Shown here one piece after another: positions 22,986 to 35,300 of a stretch of 64,000 nucleotides of DNA (position 1 is the stretch's first letter; the number at the start of each line of letters is the position of its first letter). The notes under the pieces are model-generated. The model was not told the origin of the DNA, searched no databases, and saw only the letters and a list, made by a program, of their open reading frames with translations. The translations under genes were made by a program, and so were the position numbers. Source of the stretch: Caenorhabditis remanei (Eukaryota; Nematoda; Chromadorea; Rhabditida; Rhabditidae); the NCBI RefSeq assembly GCF_010183535.1, contig NC_071328.1, forward strand, positions 4,340,001 through 4,404,000, in the 5' to 3' direction.

Positions 22986-24455
22986 ATGGCAACGTCCAAA
23001 CCGCCACGAATATGTCTACCACACACAGGGATATCAAGAAAAAGTATAGATTTAATATTGGAAAACACAAAAACAACTATATTTTTACAGCCGATTTTCT
23101 TCTCGGCGCGTTCTTCTCTTCTATCCACGTTCTCCTGACTACAATCGTCTATCATTATGTTCCAGACCCATATATGGATGAGTTCTTTCATATTTGTAAG
23201 AATTGAATGTTCCAAAATGGTTTAACTTTAAAAATACGACATTTCAGCCCAGACAAGACTCTACTGTGCCGGAAACTACACATGGAACCCGCTGATTACG
23301 ACACCGCCGGCGCTCTACATCCTCTCGATGCCACTTTGCGGTGGATACGAAAGATATGCAAACTCAATTTTATTGTTTTTTGCAATTCCCGCATTTTGTA
23401 GATTCCGGAGAATGTTTGTGAGAGTGAGTATTGATATAAAAAACGAATTAAAGTGTTTGTATCTTAAGGAAGACGTCTGGTTGACGGTGTCGATCGTTGG
23501 ATCCCTTCCTATTCTGATGGCTTCTTCCGTAATCTTCTACACCGATCTACTCTCTTTAACCACTGTTATTTGGGGATTTTCTATCGGGTAGGACAACAAA
23601 CTGAAAAAATTACTAATTTAATGTTTTTTTTTCAGAAATCCAGTGGTTTCAGCTGCGTTCTTCCTTGTAGCCATTCTCACGCGTCAGACAAATATTGTCT
23701 GGGCAGCGATTTACGCATTCTCTGTTCTCGCTTCCAAAATTGATGTTTCAAAGCCGAAGTTCGAAAATTTGAAACGTCTCATCTTCACTACTTTCTCATT
23801 ATGGCCATTCGTTGGACTTGCTGCTGGATTTCTCGTGTTTTTATATCTCAACAACTTCCAAATTGTTCTCGGAGACGCCAAAGCACATGAACCGAAATTC
23901 CACGTTGCACAATTCTTCTACATGATTTTATTCTGTGCTGCTCACACTTGGACTCAAATTCTACCGAATCTTCTCTCACATTTGAGTCATCTAACGGATA
24001 TGAAGGCTCTCTGTCTACAAGCAGTGGTTGCAGTACTTGTCTATCAATTCTCCTACGACCATCCATATCTTCTTGCCGACAATCGTCATTTCACTTTCTA
24101 TATCTGGCGCCGATTCCTATCAAACCCTGTGATGAGAGCGACTTTAGCTCCTCTTTATACATTTTCCGCTAGATTTATGTCTTTATCAACCCCAAATATT
24201 CACGTGTTTCACAAATTCCTTTTTGTCTTCGCTTCTTTGTTAGTTCTCGTCCCTGCTCACTTGTTTGAAATGCGTTATTATATTGTACCATATGTTATCT
24301 GGAGACTTGCGACGGTGAATAATCGACGAAAGTCTCTTCTTGCTTTAGAATTAGTGTCGCAAGTCACTCTGTTTTCAGTTGTTTTCTGTTTATTCCTTTT
24401 CAAAACGTTTGAATGGCCAAACGAGCCGGGTGTTAAGCAGAGATTCATGTTTTAA
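22986..24455 (+). CDS. alg-10: ALG10-type dolichyl-P-glucose alpha-1,2-glucosyltransferase
   Basis: Exons 22986-23043, 23091-23195, 23248-23423, 23469-23587 and 23636-24455 give 425 residues, near the family length (~450-475). The N-terminus has the family motif PDPYMDEFFHI (~45-55) and then CAGNYTWNPLITTPPALYIL. RQTNIVW follows in exon 5, and about ten hydrophobic segments run to the C-terminus (MRYYIVPYVIWRL). Known role: adds the last glucose to the lipid-linked oligosaccharide in the ER. The ATG is flush with TTTTCAG, a candidate trans-splice acceptor. A longer-looking frame from 23012 reads through intron 1 (47 bp, GTATAG..TTACAG) and was rejected. The intron 3 acceptor (CTTAAG) is poor. 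An AATAAA lies at ~24507. Confidence 0.85.
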
Positions 24456-24550
24456 TACTTTTATTTATATTGTTTAATCTGAAAATGCTTTTCAGGTTTC
24501 TTTGAATAATAAAGCATCCGCATATTTCCTTTTGACTTGTTGAATGCTCT

Positions 24551-24622
24551 CACGGCCTCCTGCAGAGGCCCTCTCAAAGTACTGCGCGCAGTGCATTGAG
24601 AGGGCCTCCGCTGGAGGCCGTG
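24551..24622. mobile_element. 72-bp palindromic element between TGCTCT direct repeats
   Basis: CACGGCCTCC..GAGGCCCTCTCAA at the left pairs with TTGAGAGGGCCTC..GGAGGCCGTG at the right around a ~21-base loop containing GCGCGC. TGCTCT lies on both sides (24545-24550 and 24623-24628), as expected of a target duplication. It lies about 95 bp after the alg-10 stop, so in the 3' region. It could instead be a hairpin RNA, but the flanking repeats favour a tiny mobile element. Confidence 0.6.
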
Positions 24623-25142
24623 TGCTCTAAAATTTAAAAGTAAATTATTAAAAGAATTTAAAGGAACATAAGTGATTTTGGCGATTCGCGTCGAGACACC
24701 TACAGTAATCCAACGTGATAATTTTGAATGTTTCGGAAACAGACTCGTGATTTTCCTTCTCTTTTCAAAGTTTTAGAGGTTTTTATCGCGTTTTCTATCT
24801 AATTTTTGTTAAAATTGCGTTCAAACATTCTTCTTTTGTTTTTCTAACCCATCGCTGTCACGCGGTTGTAATTTTTCAGAGTGACTTTTTACTTTCAAAG
24901 TTTTGTAATGTAGAACTTTGTCCAAATCAGGCTGTCTTGCAGTTCAAATCAACAAATCTCTAGAAAACCACATTTAGGGGGGAGGATGGCTAGTTTCAAC
25001 ATAAGATGTTACATACACGTGTTTTATCGAATAAAATAATTTGTTCTCGTTCTCGTTCACATCACTTTTCGTTCTCAAAATCAATTAATTTTCATTCTAT
25101 ATTTTCAGCGACTCGAATTACTAGAACTACTCGACTCACCGG

Positions 25143-26083
25143 ATGGCTCCACCTCGAAGATCAATATTCATTTTTGAGAATGTGGACATTCCAGAACAAA
25201 TGTAATAAGTTTGAAACACATTTGTAATGTACTTTCAATTCTTTTAGAGAAGAAATGCGACGATATGAGCAAGAAATGAAGGATCGTGCTTTAGCTGAGA
25301 GTATTCAACGAGGAGAGCTCATGGGCACTGAAGATGACGACGAAGAGATCGTCGCGGCTCCAGCTACACCTCAAGTTCCAAATGACGCCCTTGTCGATGT
25401 CGATGATTCCGATGAATCGCTCGTTGATGCTCCGATTCCAGCGCCTGTGCAAACGCCGCCACCAGTTGAGATCCGGCGTAGTCAGAGAAACTCTGTCGTT
25501 ATCGATTTGACCAATGATTCTCCACCAGGACCAATTCGAAATCCACGTAGTAGACGTTCCCCACTTACTAGACTTACTCAACAACCTCACCCTTACATAA
25601 TTTCATCGAGAGTGCAATTGGCTTCAACGAGCCAAAGCGTTTCTATTATTGACCATCGTGTGAACGGAGACAACAATGAAATCGTTGCTGAACCGCAGTT
25701 TCCAAGTGACAGCAGCCAACCGAGTACATCTCGTGGAATCACCCACTCGCCTATTCGAATTGGCACTCCAGTTACGACCTGGGGAGAATGTTTAATGTGT
25801 TTCGATAGTCCGATTGAACCACAAGGATGTAATAAATGTCATCAAATTTTGGGTTGTAAAACGTCTGTATACACATCCAAGTCAATAGGAAACAGAGTGT
25901 ATTTTCAGATGTGTCGAGAATTGGTATCAATCTTCCGGATGTCCGTCGTGTCCACTGTGTCGTCGCAAATGGCATCGCAAGCCTGATGTCTCTCGTATGG
26001 ATTTGGTGGCTAGGCGACGCAATACTAAGAATTCTCGTCGATCTCAACGTGTACATCGTTCTGTACCTGTCGCTGCTGAGTAG
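25143..26083 (+). CDS. RING-like zinc-binding protein 1 (nematode family)
   Basis: Exons 25143-25201, 25248-25862 and 25909-26083 give 282 residues. The N-terminus has a charged helix (EEMRRYEQEMKDRALAESI), the middle is Pro/Ser-rich and disordered, and residues ~213-255 hold eight cysteines as CxxC, CxxC, CxxC, CxxC (CLMC, GCNKC, GCKTC, CPSCPLC) in a RING order with no His. The intron before the last cysteine pairs splits GCK|TC at GTCTGT; the same position is split in the next gene. Likely an E3 ubiquitin ligase, inferred. The GTAAAA donor 11 bp upstream was rejected because it shifts the frame out of the RING. Confidence 0.72.
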
Positions 26084-26708
26084 CCGAGTAACCGCAACAT
26101 TCTAAATCTTGAAAATTAAAAATCACCACTTCCATCCAGTTTTCCCTGCATAATAGTTCATATACCGCTCTTCTCTGTAGTTCTTCTCTATTGCTTCGAT
26201 GATTTTTTTATTACGTAAGAGTTCAGTTCATCGATTAGTTTTTGTGTTTGAAAGAAAATTAATTTACGAATTGAAGATCTGCGTAGTGAAACAATAATCG
26301 GCTCCTGTCTTACTTTCTATTGAAATAACCCCTCCTGGTGTAGCTGTGTTATATCTGTACCCAATACCTACAAAATGAAGAAATGCGAAACTGTGTTTAT
26401 AATTTTACAATTTACAATTTCTTTGGTGAAATTCCTATATATTAAAAAAAAAACGTTCGAACAAAATCGGTCGATCGATTAAAATTCAAATGGTGGCCGC
26501 ATGGGCGGCGGACTAGTTTTTCTGCCGGGTGTGAATGGGTGGTCTCGTCCGGAAAAATTCGATTTCAACTCGACAAAAGGTGTTATTTTTCGTTCCCCAC
26601 TTCGTTGAGCTCATTTTGAATTTTGAATTCGAATAAAAGTCGCTTTTTTCAGGTACTTAAACTAGAACTAACCAAAAATTAGTGCCTGCGTCAAGAAATT
26701 ACGCCGCG

Positions 26709-28331
26709 ATGGCTTCTGCTGAGCAACGGTGAGTTGAAAACACCATTTTCGAAATAATACGTAAATAAACGGTTCAAATGATACAGGCGTCGACAAATGC
26801 TCATGGAACAGGAAAGGAAAGACCGCGAATTGGCTGAAAGATTAGCTCAGGAGGAGTGGCAAACTCCACCACGACCAACACGTCGAAACAATCGAGGTAC
26901 AGCCGATGAAGCTTCACCGGCTTCATCGACAAGAGGACGGGGTCGTGGTCGTGGAAGGGGACGTCCATCGCGAACGAATCAACGAGCCAGAACCAGTCCG
27001 AGTCCCAGTACCGATAGTGATGGAAGTTCAGTGAGAATTGTGCCAACGCCTCCTGGACGACAATTAAGGATAATGACGCCTCCTAGACGAATGCAAGCTA
27101 GAAGAGGACCCTCGCCTCCTAGACAAGCCAGGATGGACTCCAGAGGGCAATATGCGCCTCCTCATAGACGACAATTAGCCACGGTGGCAGCTAGAGAACG
27201 TGGAAGTGTTCGTGGAAGGGGAAGGGGACGTCCCTCGCGAACGAATCGACGAGCCAGAACCAGTCCGAGTCCCAGTACAGATAGTGATGGAAGTTCAGTG
27301 AGAATTGTGCCAACGCCTCCTGAACGACAGCTAAGGGTAACGACGCCTCCTAGACGAATGCAAGCTAGAAGAGGATCCTCGCCTCCTAGACGAGCCAGGA
27401 TGGACGCCAGAGGGCAATATGCGCCTCCTTATAGACGACCAGTAGCCGCGATTAGGATCGCTAGAAGAGGATCGTCGACAGCGAATCCTAGACCACGCGT
27501 AGCCAGGATGGATCCGTTCCATAGAGCGCCTCTGGCGTCGAGTGACGATGACAGCGAAGAGGATAACGACAATGAACACGTTTCGTCGCCGGCAATCAGT
27601 GCGAGCTACATCCGTAGCTTGTTGAATCCGTTACTTCGTCGAAACGCGCTCCACGAATTCGCGCGAACCGCCATGGACTTTTCGGATACAGATTCAAACG
27701 ATGGAGATTATGACGATGACGATGATGACGTGTCGATGGGTTCCGTTGAAGATGACGATGACGATGACATAAGGATACTCGATGATATCGGACCTGTCCG
27801 TGCCGAGGAGAACAATATTCGTCAGCCGATATTCGAGGAGGACCGCGACATGTACAGCCGTGAGCTCGATCTGTATCACGACGAGGATGAGTACCAGGTG
27901 CCTCCGCCAAGAGTTGTCCAGGGCAGAGGAAAAGCAGCTGAGCCGTGAGTTTTACTTTGCGATGTGCCATCTGAATACTTTGAATTTCAGAGATCCGACT
28001 TGGGGAGATTGCACAATGTGCTCATCGACACCTACGAAGCCACAAGGATGCAAGAAATGTTTGCAATTTCTTGGATGTGCAGAGTAAGTTTTTAAAATAA
28101 AATATTTCGAAATTACGAAATTTCAGCTGCGTCCGACGCTGGCACGGAGCCCGCCAAAGCAGTTTCGATAGACCGAATTGCCCACTTTGCCGTGCTCCAT
28201 GGAATGGTGACACTCCGGGTGTCCTTCTGATGCCAACCATTGAGAAGCATCGCTTAAAGAATGCCGCCAAGGCTTCTTCTTCTTCTTCCTCAGGTCCATC
28301 TACTTCTGCTGGTCCATCTTCTTCTTCTTGA
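26709..28331 (+). CDS. RING-like zinc-binding protein 2 with an 89-residue internal repeat
   Basis: Exons 26709-26728, 26787-27944, 27991-28083 and 28127-28331 give 491 residues. It is a paralogue of the preceding gene: same charged N-terminal helix (MLMEQERKDRELAERLAQEE) and the same C-terminal eight-Cys RING-like module (CTMC, GCKKC, LGCADC, CPLC). The middle holds two copies of an Arg/Ser/Pro unit (RGRGRPSRTN.RARTSPSPS..., PPRRMQARRG) at ~58-140 and ~147-229, then an acidic Asp-rich tract (~300-350). The C-terminus ends in a Ser run. RGG-like and RS-like composition suggests nucleic-acid contact, inferred only. It follows gene 1 by 626 bp on the same strand. Confidence 0.78.
26940..27447 (+). 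repeat. two in-frame 267-bp tandem units in RING gene 2
   Basis: CGAACGAATC at 26971 recurs at 27238, and the surrounding ~240 bp are over 90% alike by eye. The period, 267 bp, is 89 codons exactly. The low divergence implies recent duplication or gene conversion. Confidence 0.8.
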
Positions 28332-29225
28332 TTCACACACATCTTCTGCCCCCATTGATTGATCCAAACTTTCCTATTTTTTTATCCGAGTTATCCAAAG
28401 TACTTGATTCTCAGCCGAAGTATTTCTGCGTTTGTCAACATGTTTTAAACTTGATTCCAATGTTGTCCCTTTCCCCCTTTCTGCCCCCTGCTTGTAATTA
28501 ATTACCCATTAAAATGGCTGTTGTCAAAAAAGCTTCTGTTCACTTTATTAATTCGGGAAAGCACGACACCGTGTTGCTTGTAGTTGTGAGAAACGGCGAG
28601 AAAAATGGCAACAGCATGAACGAAAAAATGGGGAGAAACAATGAGAGAATTGTGTAAAGCTGGTAACAATCAAAGATTCGATTAAAAAACTGAAAAATGT
28701 ATGAAGTGGATTGGTTTTAAAGCAAAATCAGTGATGGTTGGGGTTTGGGCGGGGTTTAAGTGAAAATTTAAGATAATTTGAACAATGAAAGGCTGAGCTT
28801 TGGGGTGGGGAAGGCGGGGCATGACTCGTTTTCAGTATAGGAATTGAACTGAACAGTTGAAAGTATATTTCACAGGAACTGGTACTAATTAATAAACTGA
28901 TAATCTCAAAAACTCATCTTATAATTTCAGAAAGATTCTGAAATACGGCAAGCTTCAAGGTGTCTAGTGTATGAAAACATGGCAATTTTCGTGGATTAAA
29001 TAATATAAACATGATAAAACGGGTAGAAAAATAACCGGGGGGGAAAAGATAATTATGGATGCAATAGAAAAAAGTGAGCAGCGAGTGAGGGAAAAGTGTA
29101 AAATCAATGTGTGAGAGTGGCAAGAATACCCGGGATGAAAATCGACGAACAACCGTATTCAAGAAAACGGAAAGAAAATGAGAAAATGGATGAAAGAGAA
29201 TTGGGGGGAAAAAGAAGAAAGATGA
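28332..29225. other. intergenic, convergent 3' ends of RING gene 2 and sqv-5
   Basis: Contains the 3' UTRs of both genes and no supportable gene. Open frames on both strands near 28.9-29.2 kb have no conserved content. Confidence 0.5.
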
Positions 29226-31838
29226 TCATGTGTACTGTGCAATTTGCTCGACAAGTGTATCGATTGAAGCAAGACTCGCTGCTTTCGATCCGTGGCACAT
29301 ATCTTTTTGAGCAGTTGGCATATTCTCGTCACAATGAATCGGATGGTAGATGTGAACGAGGCCAGGTTCGGGAGAACGAATCACTCGGAGCCGACCGTTT
29401 TTGATGGCCTGGAAATCATTTTATTACAGAAAAAATCATCTCATAGTTGTGAAGGCCAGGCCGGCTTCAAAAAATGACCCTTTTTTTAATTTAAAGAAAA
29501 ATTTCAATTTTTCATCGAAAATGAAACCATTTCTGTTAATTTTTCAGAATTTCTTCTAACTCTGAACGATAGCCGAAAATTTGACTTTTTCGGGAAAAAA
29601 ATTCAAAAAATTCGAAAAAATTGAACTTTGGCGCCAATTTACCCGGGCCTTCGGGCTTGGCCCTTGACAACTATGTTTGAAATTAATTTCTTACTTTCTC
29701 AAACAAATCGACATCTTCTTTACCCCATCCTTCGATTTTTGTGTCAAATCCTCCGATATCCATGAGATCAGCCTGAAATTCAATGTTTCATATATAATCT
29801 CAATGTGAAATTTGCTCACTTTATACATCGCTGCGAGTCCATATCCGAAATGTCTGAAATATCCACGTCCTCGTCCGTAATGGAACGCGTCCGCCAACAA
29901 CTTGTCGTTTTCAGACCAACTTTCATGTGAGAACTCGGAGAAAACGATCGGGAAATAGATTTGGGCGTTGAGAATCGTATTCGACTTGATTCGTTTCAAA
30001 GCGTCACACGTGAAGAGCATATCGACATCAGTGAAGAAAAGAAGAGCGTTAGCTGGAAGAGTTTCAGCGCCACGCATCAAAGCGACTCCACGTGAGAAGG
30101 CGACGTCGCCCATCTCGATGACAGATACTGGGATTGAGCTTGCGCGGAGCATTTCGATCGTTTCTCTGAAAGCATTCAAGAAATTATGAGACAAAATAAC
30201 AAATAAATCGTTACCTATTCTCCATTTCATCATCACTTGAATACAGTACGATCGTCAATGAAACCGCCAAATCGTCTCCTCCTCTAGCACAAATACTCTT
30301 CAGATGCTGAGCAAATCTCGCGAAAATCGCAGCTCTTCCTCTCAACGGCATGATCATATGTAGTGTTGGAATTTCGATAAGTGTAGAGTTCGCACGCATA
30401 TTCGATCGGAACAATCCTTCCGCGAGACTTCTCAATTTTCCAAAAGTTTGTTGAACGTAGGCGTGACGACGAACAGAGATGGTCGTTCGGTTTGGCGGAC
30501 GGAACTTTTTGAACCAAAGCAACATATCGAGAACGTAGTCGACACCTTTCGTGGGCTCAACACGCATATATCCGTATTGAAGACTTTGGAATTGGAGCAC
30601 ACGTCCTCTCTGACGAGCGTTCGTATTGAACTCGTCGAATAGCTGAGTGATCGTATCAGCCATTTCAGTTCTAATACTCAAATCTACAGTATGCCGAGGG
30701 CAGTTCACTCGATCAGTACAGAAAAGGATCTTATTGTTGTTAATATAATCCCACGGAGTCAAGTCGATGGTTCGATTCGGTGTCATTCTCACGAGAGTTT
30801 GTGCCTTGGCAGTACTCAATTCAGCACTGAGAAGACTTCGTTTCGCTCGTTCTTCTCTCAACTTGATCTCTCGATTCCTCAAATGAACCTTCCTCATTAC
30901 AGCCGGATCTTTGATAGGATGAAGTGTGATGGCATCTTTCAACTCCTTCATATTCTTCGCATACGACTCCTTTATTGCACTCTGGTTGTTGTGGAATAGT
31001 TTCTGCATCTCGTAGTTCCATGTGCAGGCGACACCGACATGCTTCCGAATACACCGTCCCAGCTCGACGTCTTCGTGAGAAGTGAGCATGTGTTGGAGAC
31101 ACGATTCGAGGTGAGGAGATACTTTTCTGGAAAAAGCAAAAATCATAGAAATCATGCAACGGATTCTATAACTTACAATAAAGTCTCTCGACTCATCACA
31201 ATTCCAGGTCCTCCCATACAGTAATTATCCGTGGATCCAAGAGCAAGAAGACCATACTCCGCACTATTTCCAAGTCCAGCTTGTCCAATGATATGAGCTT
31301 TCGATGAGTCAACAGATCTCAAGAAGGCAGCGAGTTCCTCTCCTCTGATATAGAGGTCGTCGTCGGCTCGCAAGAACCAATCGTACTCATCTGCCATATT
31401 TTCAGCCAACCATTTGACCATCGCAAAGCTTTTCTTCTGCGGTGGATACGTATCGTCGACTCCTTTCAACCGAATCAGTGGCATATCTTCGTGAATTGAT
31501 TCCGTTCCTTCCGCAACGAAAATCAAAACTTTTCCCGGAATGTGTTGAGCCCACGTCTTCCAAACGTTGTAGGCACGCGTGTCAACATACTTCGCAGCTG
31601 TCATAATCGCTACAAGTATCAGACCCCGTCGATGGCCCGGTAGACTTTGTGATCTCGTGAAGACATCGGCGTCGGCTCTCGAACTGATAATGTCAAGATC
31701 CTCGGATCCGACGAGCTGTTCTTCTGTGCCACATGTTATCGGAGAGGGGAGAGATTTGAAGGCGGTGAGGTAGTGGGTGACTGTGAAACCGAACAGGATG
31801 CCGAGTATGATGGTGAAGGTGGCTTTCGAGCCAGGCAT
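29226..31838 (-). CDS. sqv-5: chondroitin synthase
   Basis: Exons 31177-31838, 30215-31126, 29820-30165, 29695-29772 and 29226-29408 give 726 residues, about the length of C. elegans SQV-5. A type II membrane anchor lies at ~8-25 ([16 protein letters not shown]). The N-terminal Fringe-like half has RADDDLY (~162). The C-terminal GT7-like half has FFTDVDML (~565) and [10 protein letters not shown] (~655), the two metal-binding aspartate motifs of bifunctional chondroitin synthases. Known role: polymerises GlcA and GalNAc in the Golgi; needed for cytokinesis and vulval morphogenesis. The start follows a TTTTTTCAG acceptor by 15 bases (31853/31854), so the mRNA is either trans-spliced there or has an upstream non-coding exon near 32.7 kb. 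Confidence 0.93.
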
Positions 31839-32005
31839 CCTGCAGCCGCCTCGCTGAAAAAATAGGAGATTGAAGGTTAAATTGGAAACTTTTGTAAAGA
31901 TTTTACATAAATTCATTGAGATAAAAATAGCTGGATGAGTAAAAATTAGGATTTTCGCATTTTTTCAACAAAAAAACGTAGAAAATCATGGAAATCTGAA
32001 CTTTA

Positions 32006-32352
32006 TGGGGTTATTCAGGTCATGTACAAATTTATTTTAATAGACATTTTACCTTATTCACGAACGGTGAAAAATGTATTTTTATACATGTTTTTCTCCC
32101 ATTTTTCTACCATTTGCCACACTTTTTCACCGTTTTTCGACAGTTTTCCGTCATAATTTCGGCAGTGAACATCAACAAGCTTGAAGGCGCGAATTATTGA
32201 ATATGGATATCTCGGCGCGGACGGCATCCTTTTGATGTTCACTGTCGAAATGATGAAGGAAAACTAGAAAAATGATGAAAAGGTGTAGGAAAAGGGAAAA
32301 ATGGGATAAAACATGTAAAGAAATACATTTTTACATGACCTGAATAACCCCA
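32006..32352. mobile_element. 347-bp foldback MITE, PIF/Harbinger-like (TTA duplication)
   Basis: The ends TGGGGTTATTCAGGTCATGT and its inverse complement match exactly. TTA lies on both sides (32003-32005, 32353-32355). The inverted similarity continues inward (GCAGTGAACATCAA facing TTGATGTTCACTG), so the element is nearly all stem. The 3-bp TWA duplication suggests mobilisation by a PIF/Harbinger transposase. Confidence 0.75.
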
Positions 32353-32355
32353 TTA

Positions 32356-35300
32356 GACTGGAAAACTTTGAATACAACGATTTTCAACCAATACGGTAAG
32401 CACAGCTTCGAAAAACCAATTCTATCAATTTCTATCTAAAAATCACAATGTTCCCGCGAAAATTTGGAGACAACATTGAAAATGTGTTTATGTAGATCAA
32501 AATGACTCAAGCCGGGAAACGAAACATTCTAGAAACGAAAAAATTCTGATGGAAAACACGAGCGTTCTCCAGATTTTTTGTGGTAAAGGCCAGACTGATG
32601 TATAGTTGACACATGGGGGTTTCGAACCCTTTCCTTTTGTTTTTTGTCTGATTTATCACCAAAAATGACTCACCACTCGCATACTCTCTCGATTACCGGA
32701 TGATTCGTCGTCGAGCAAGAGTGTCTGCGTCTCCTCGTCTTCCACCTTCTCTCCTCCACCGATCCGATACCGACTGCTGCTGATAATTGTGGCTCTTGTT
32801 GTGATGGTTATATCTTTTTCTTTGATTTCCTCCTCTTTTGATAAAGTCTGTGGGGTTGTTAGGTGTGTTCGTCAGGTGTGTTAGTGATCGTCGTCGTCGG
32901 ATAGTGAACTTCTCGTTGTCGCTGGTTTGATGATGAAGATGATTAACACTGAGAAGATGAGCAGGTGGCGACATATAATTGCGCGTCAGATGGCACTCTG
33001 ATTCATCGATTTGCGTCGCGTATCACACCGCCGCCCGGTTTCTCGTGTGTGTTCACAATTTGAGCAGAAAGCTGGAAAAATACACGTTGGATTGGAGGAA
33101 AGAAACAACTGATTCCGGGTCGAAAACGAAGTAAATAAAAGAACAAATGACGAGAGAAAGTGCACTTGCTTGGAAAATGTTCTCATCTTCCGAGATTTAT
33201 ACTGCTCTTAAAGGAAAAATAGGCAATTTTATAGAAAATCAAGACATTCTCGTACACATAAATTCAAGAAGATAGTTTCAAGTGATTTTCAGACTTACTA
33301 ATATCTGTCAAAATGGTTTTCATCATAACTTTATATGTTTTGGTCGGATCAACGAGATTTTTATACCATTCGAAAGCGCTCGTTGTTCTCTATCGATATG
33401 TCCTTATTTCAAAAAAAATTATCTCGGAAAATCAAGTTTTAATGACGATTGGATCATTTTTTCAAGAAAAATGACAGACTTTTTTTTCTTTTCAATTATT
33501 TCTTAAAAACTTCCAAATCAGAAAGAAAGTTATTTTGAGAAAAACGAAAATTCTGAATTGGGCAGCCAGCTTAAAAAGACACTTTCAGACGTGAGATTTT
33601 TGAATAACTTTTCAATTTAATTGTAAAATTCAATTGAAATACGAGTAATTTGAATTAGAAACTGCTAATAATTCAGAAATTTCGATTCTCAATATTTCCA
33701 ACAAGTCGCCAGCAAACGTCGCCAAAAAACTACAGTACGCCTCGATTCGCCCCGGAAAACAAACGAGAAAAGAAGGATGACACAAAGAGCAAAACATTGA
33801 GACAAGAAAAAATTGCAGCCACCTAGAAGACACTTTTTGCAGAATCAACGGAACAATGTGGAAATAAGGCTAGTAACGGCAACAGAGAGTGACTTAGCAC
33901 TTGAAAGATCGTAAGGAAAAACGAAGGCACCGGACAATTAAAAGTGGCGTTTGGGGGAAGGGAAGGGATGCGGTTACGGGAAAAATGAGAATTCATGGAA
34001 TTCCAAACGAATGGAAAATTCACTTCCTTTCCTTTTCACCCTTATGAATGATTGCGACATTTCATTTCCGATTGAGGAAAAATGAACAAAGTGACCGGCT
34101 TCTTTTCTTGACGAGAATTTATTAGTTGGGGGAAGTTAGACTATGTTTGTTTTTTTGCTGCTGACCGAAACCTCTTGAAAGTTTCAAAACCCTCTGAAAT
34201 TCTATTCAAACAGGTTACAACTTCTAAATTTGACGAAAAGTCTCGCGCAACTATTAGACAAGAAAAAACTTCAAATGTTTCTAGTACCAAAATGTTCGAT
34301 ACCCTCTTTTTCGATGTAGTAACTTCAAGATGAGAGGCGGAACAATTCGATCACAAGGGTAGATGGGGGAGAGGAATGTACCTACAGACTGCTGACACTC
34401 TGTGAGGCGCTATCCATCAATTCTTGATTCTATCAAAAACAAAGAAAACAAAATATATATATAGAAAATAGTCCCCAAAGATATCTTTTCGAACCGCAGA
34501 ACAACACAAAATCATGTGTCAAACTTCTCTCGTCGGCCCATAAAATCACACATTGGAGGTATGTGTCGGGAGGAGATTGAGTGAGAGATATTACTTGATT
34601 TCGGGACGAAAAAAAATCCGGAGAAAGGAGGAATAGTAGGTTATGTTGAAATGGGAAGAGAAACTATTCTTTAAACGTTCAGGAATCCTTATAATAGAAT
34701 CGAGATAGGACACGAATCAATGATAGCTGAGACACGATGAGAAATCGGAAGAAGAAGAGAGAGAGAGCGTAAAGAATAATTGTGTCAGACCTCCATCTCT
34801 CGATCGAGAAAAAAAGAGAAGTAGCGAATCAAACAGAGAAAAGCAACATGTTGCAACCGATTGACAAGAAGTAGTTGTCGGCAACCACAACGTCTTCTTC
34901 TTCTCTTCTGATTCTTGACATATCGACACTGTTAACAATACTTCACATCACATTAACAAGTGATAAGCATTCGTTTGAGGGAGGAGGAAGAATGGGTGGT
35001 AACTGAATGAAAACTTCTGCTATTTCTACTCATTTTGAACCAAAAAACAAAGTCACCTGCAATTGACCTGAATGACTCAAAAAACCGTAACCATTTAACT
35101 ATATACTCGTGATTCAGGAGACGAAATAAAATAGATACCAATCTTATTCTAAACCGTAGGAGGAACACGCTGCTTTCTCTTTTTTAATTAGGCGTATGAC
35201 GATTTTTTATTTATCGGTTTGAGAGAGTAAAAGTTGAGTGAATAAGGAGGAGAGAGGAGACCAATTTTAGGTTCTTTGCAAAATAAAATTAGTCACTTTT

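Noticed and set aside
23012..23206. alg-10 start at 23012 without intron 1
   Set aside because: A 47-bp intron with GTATAG and TTTTTACAG is phase-compatible with the ATG at 22986, and the longer frame merely reads through it.
29111..29404. 97-codon plus-strand frame near 29.2 kb
   Set aside because: Antisense to the last sqv-5 exon ([15 protein letters not shown]), which has the conserved content.
32693..32974. 93-codon minus-strand frame upstream of sqv-5
   Set aside because: Polar low-complexity sequence. It may be part of a 5' UTR exon, but it does not splice in frame to the sqv-5 start.
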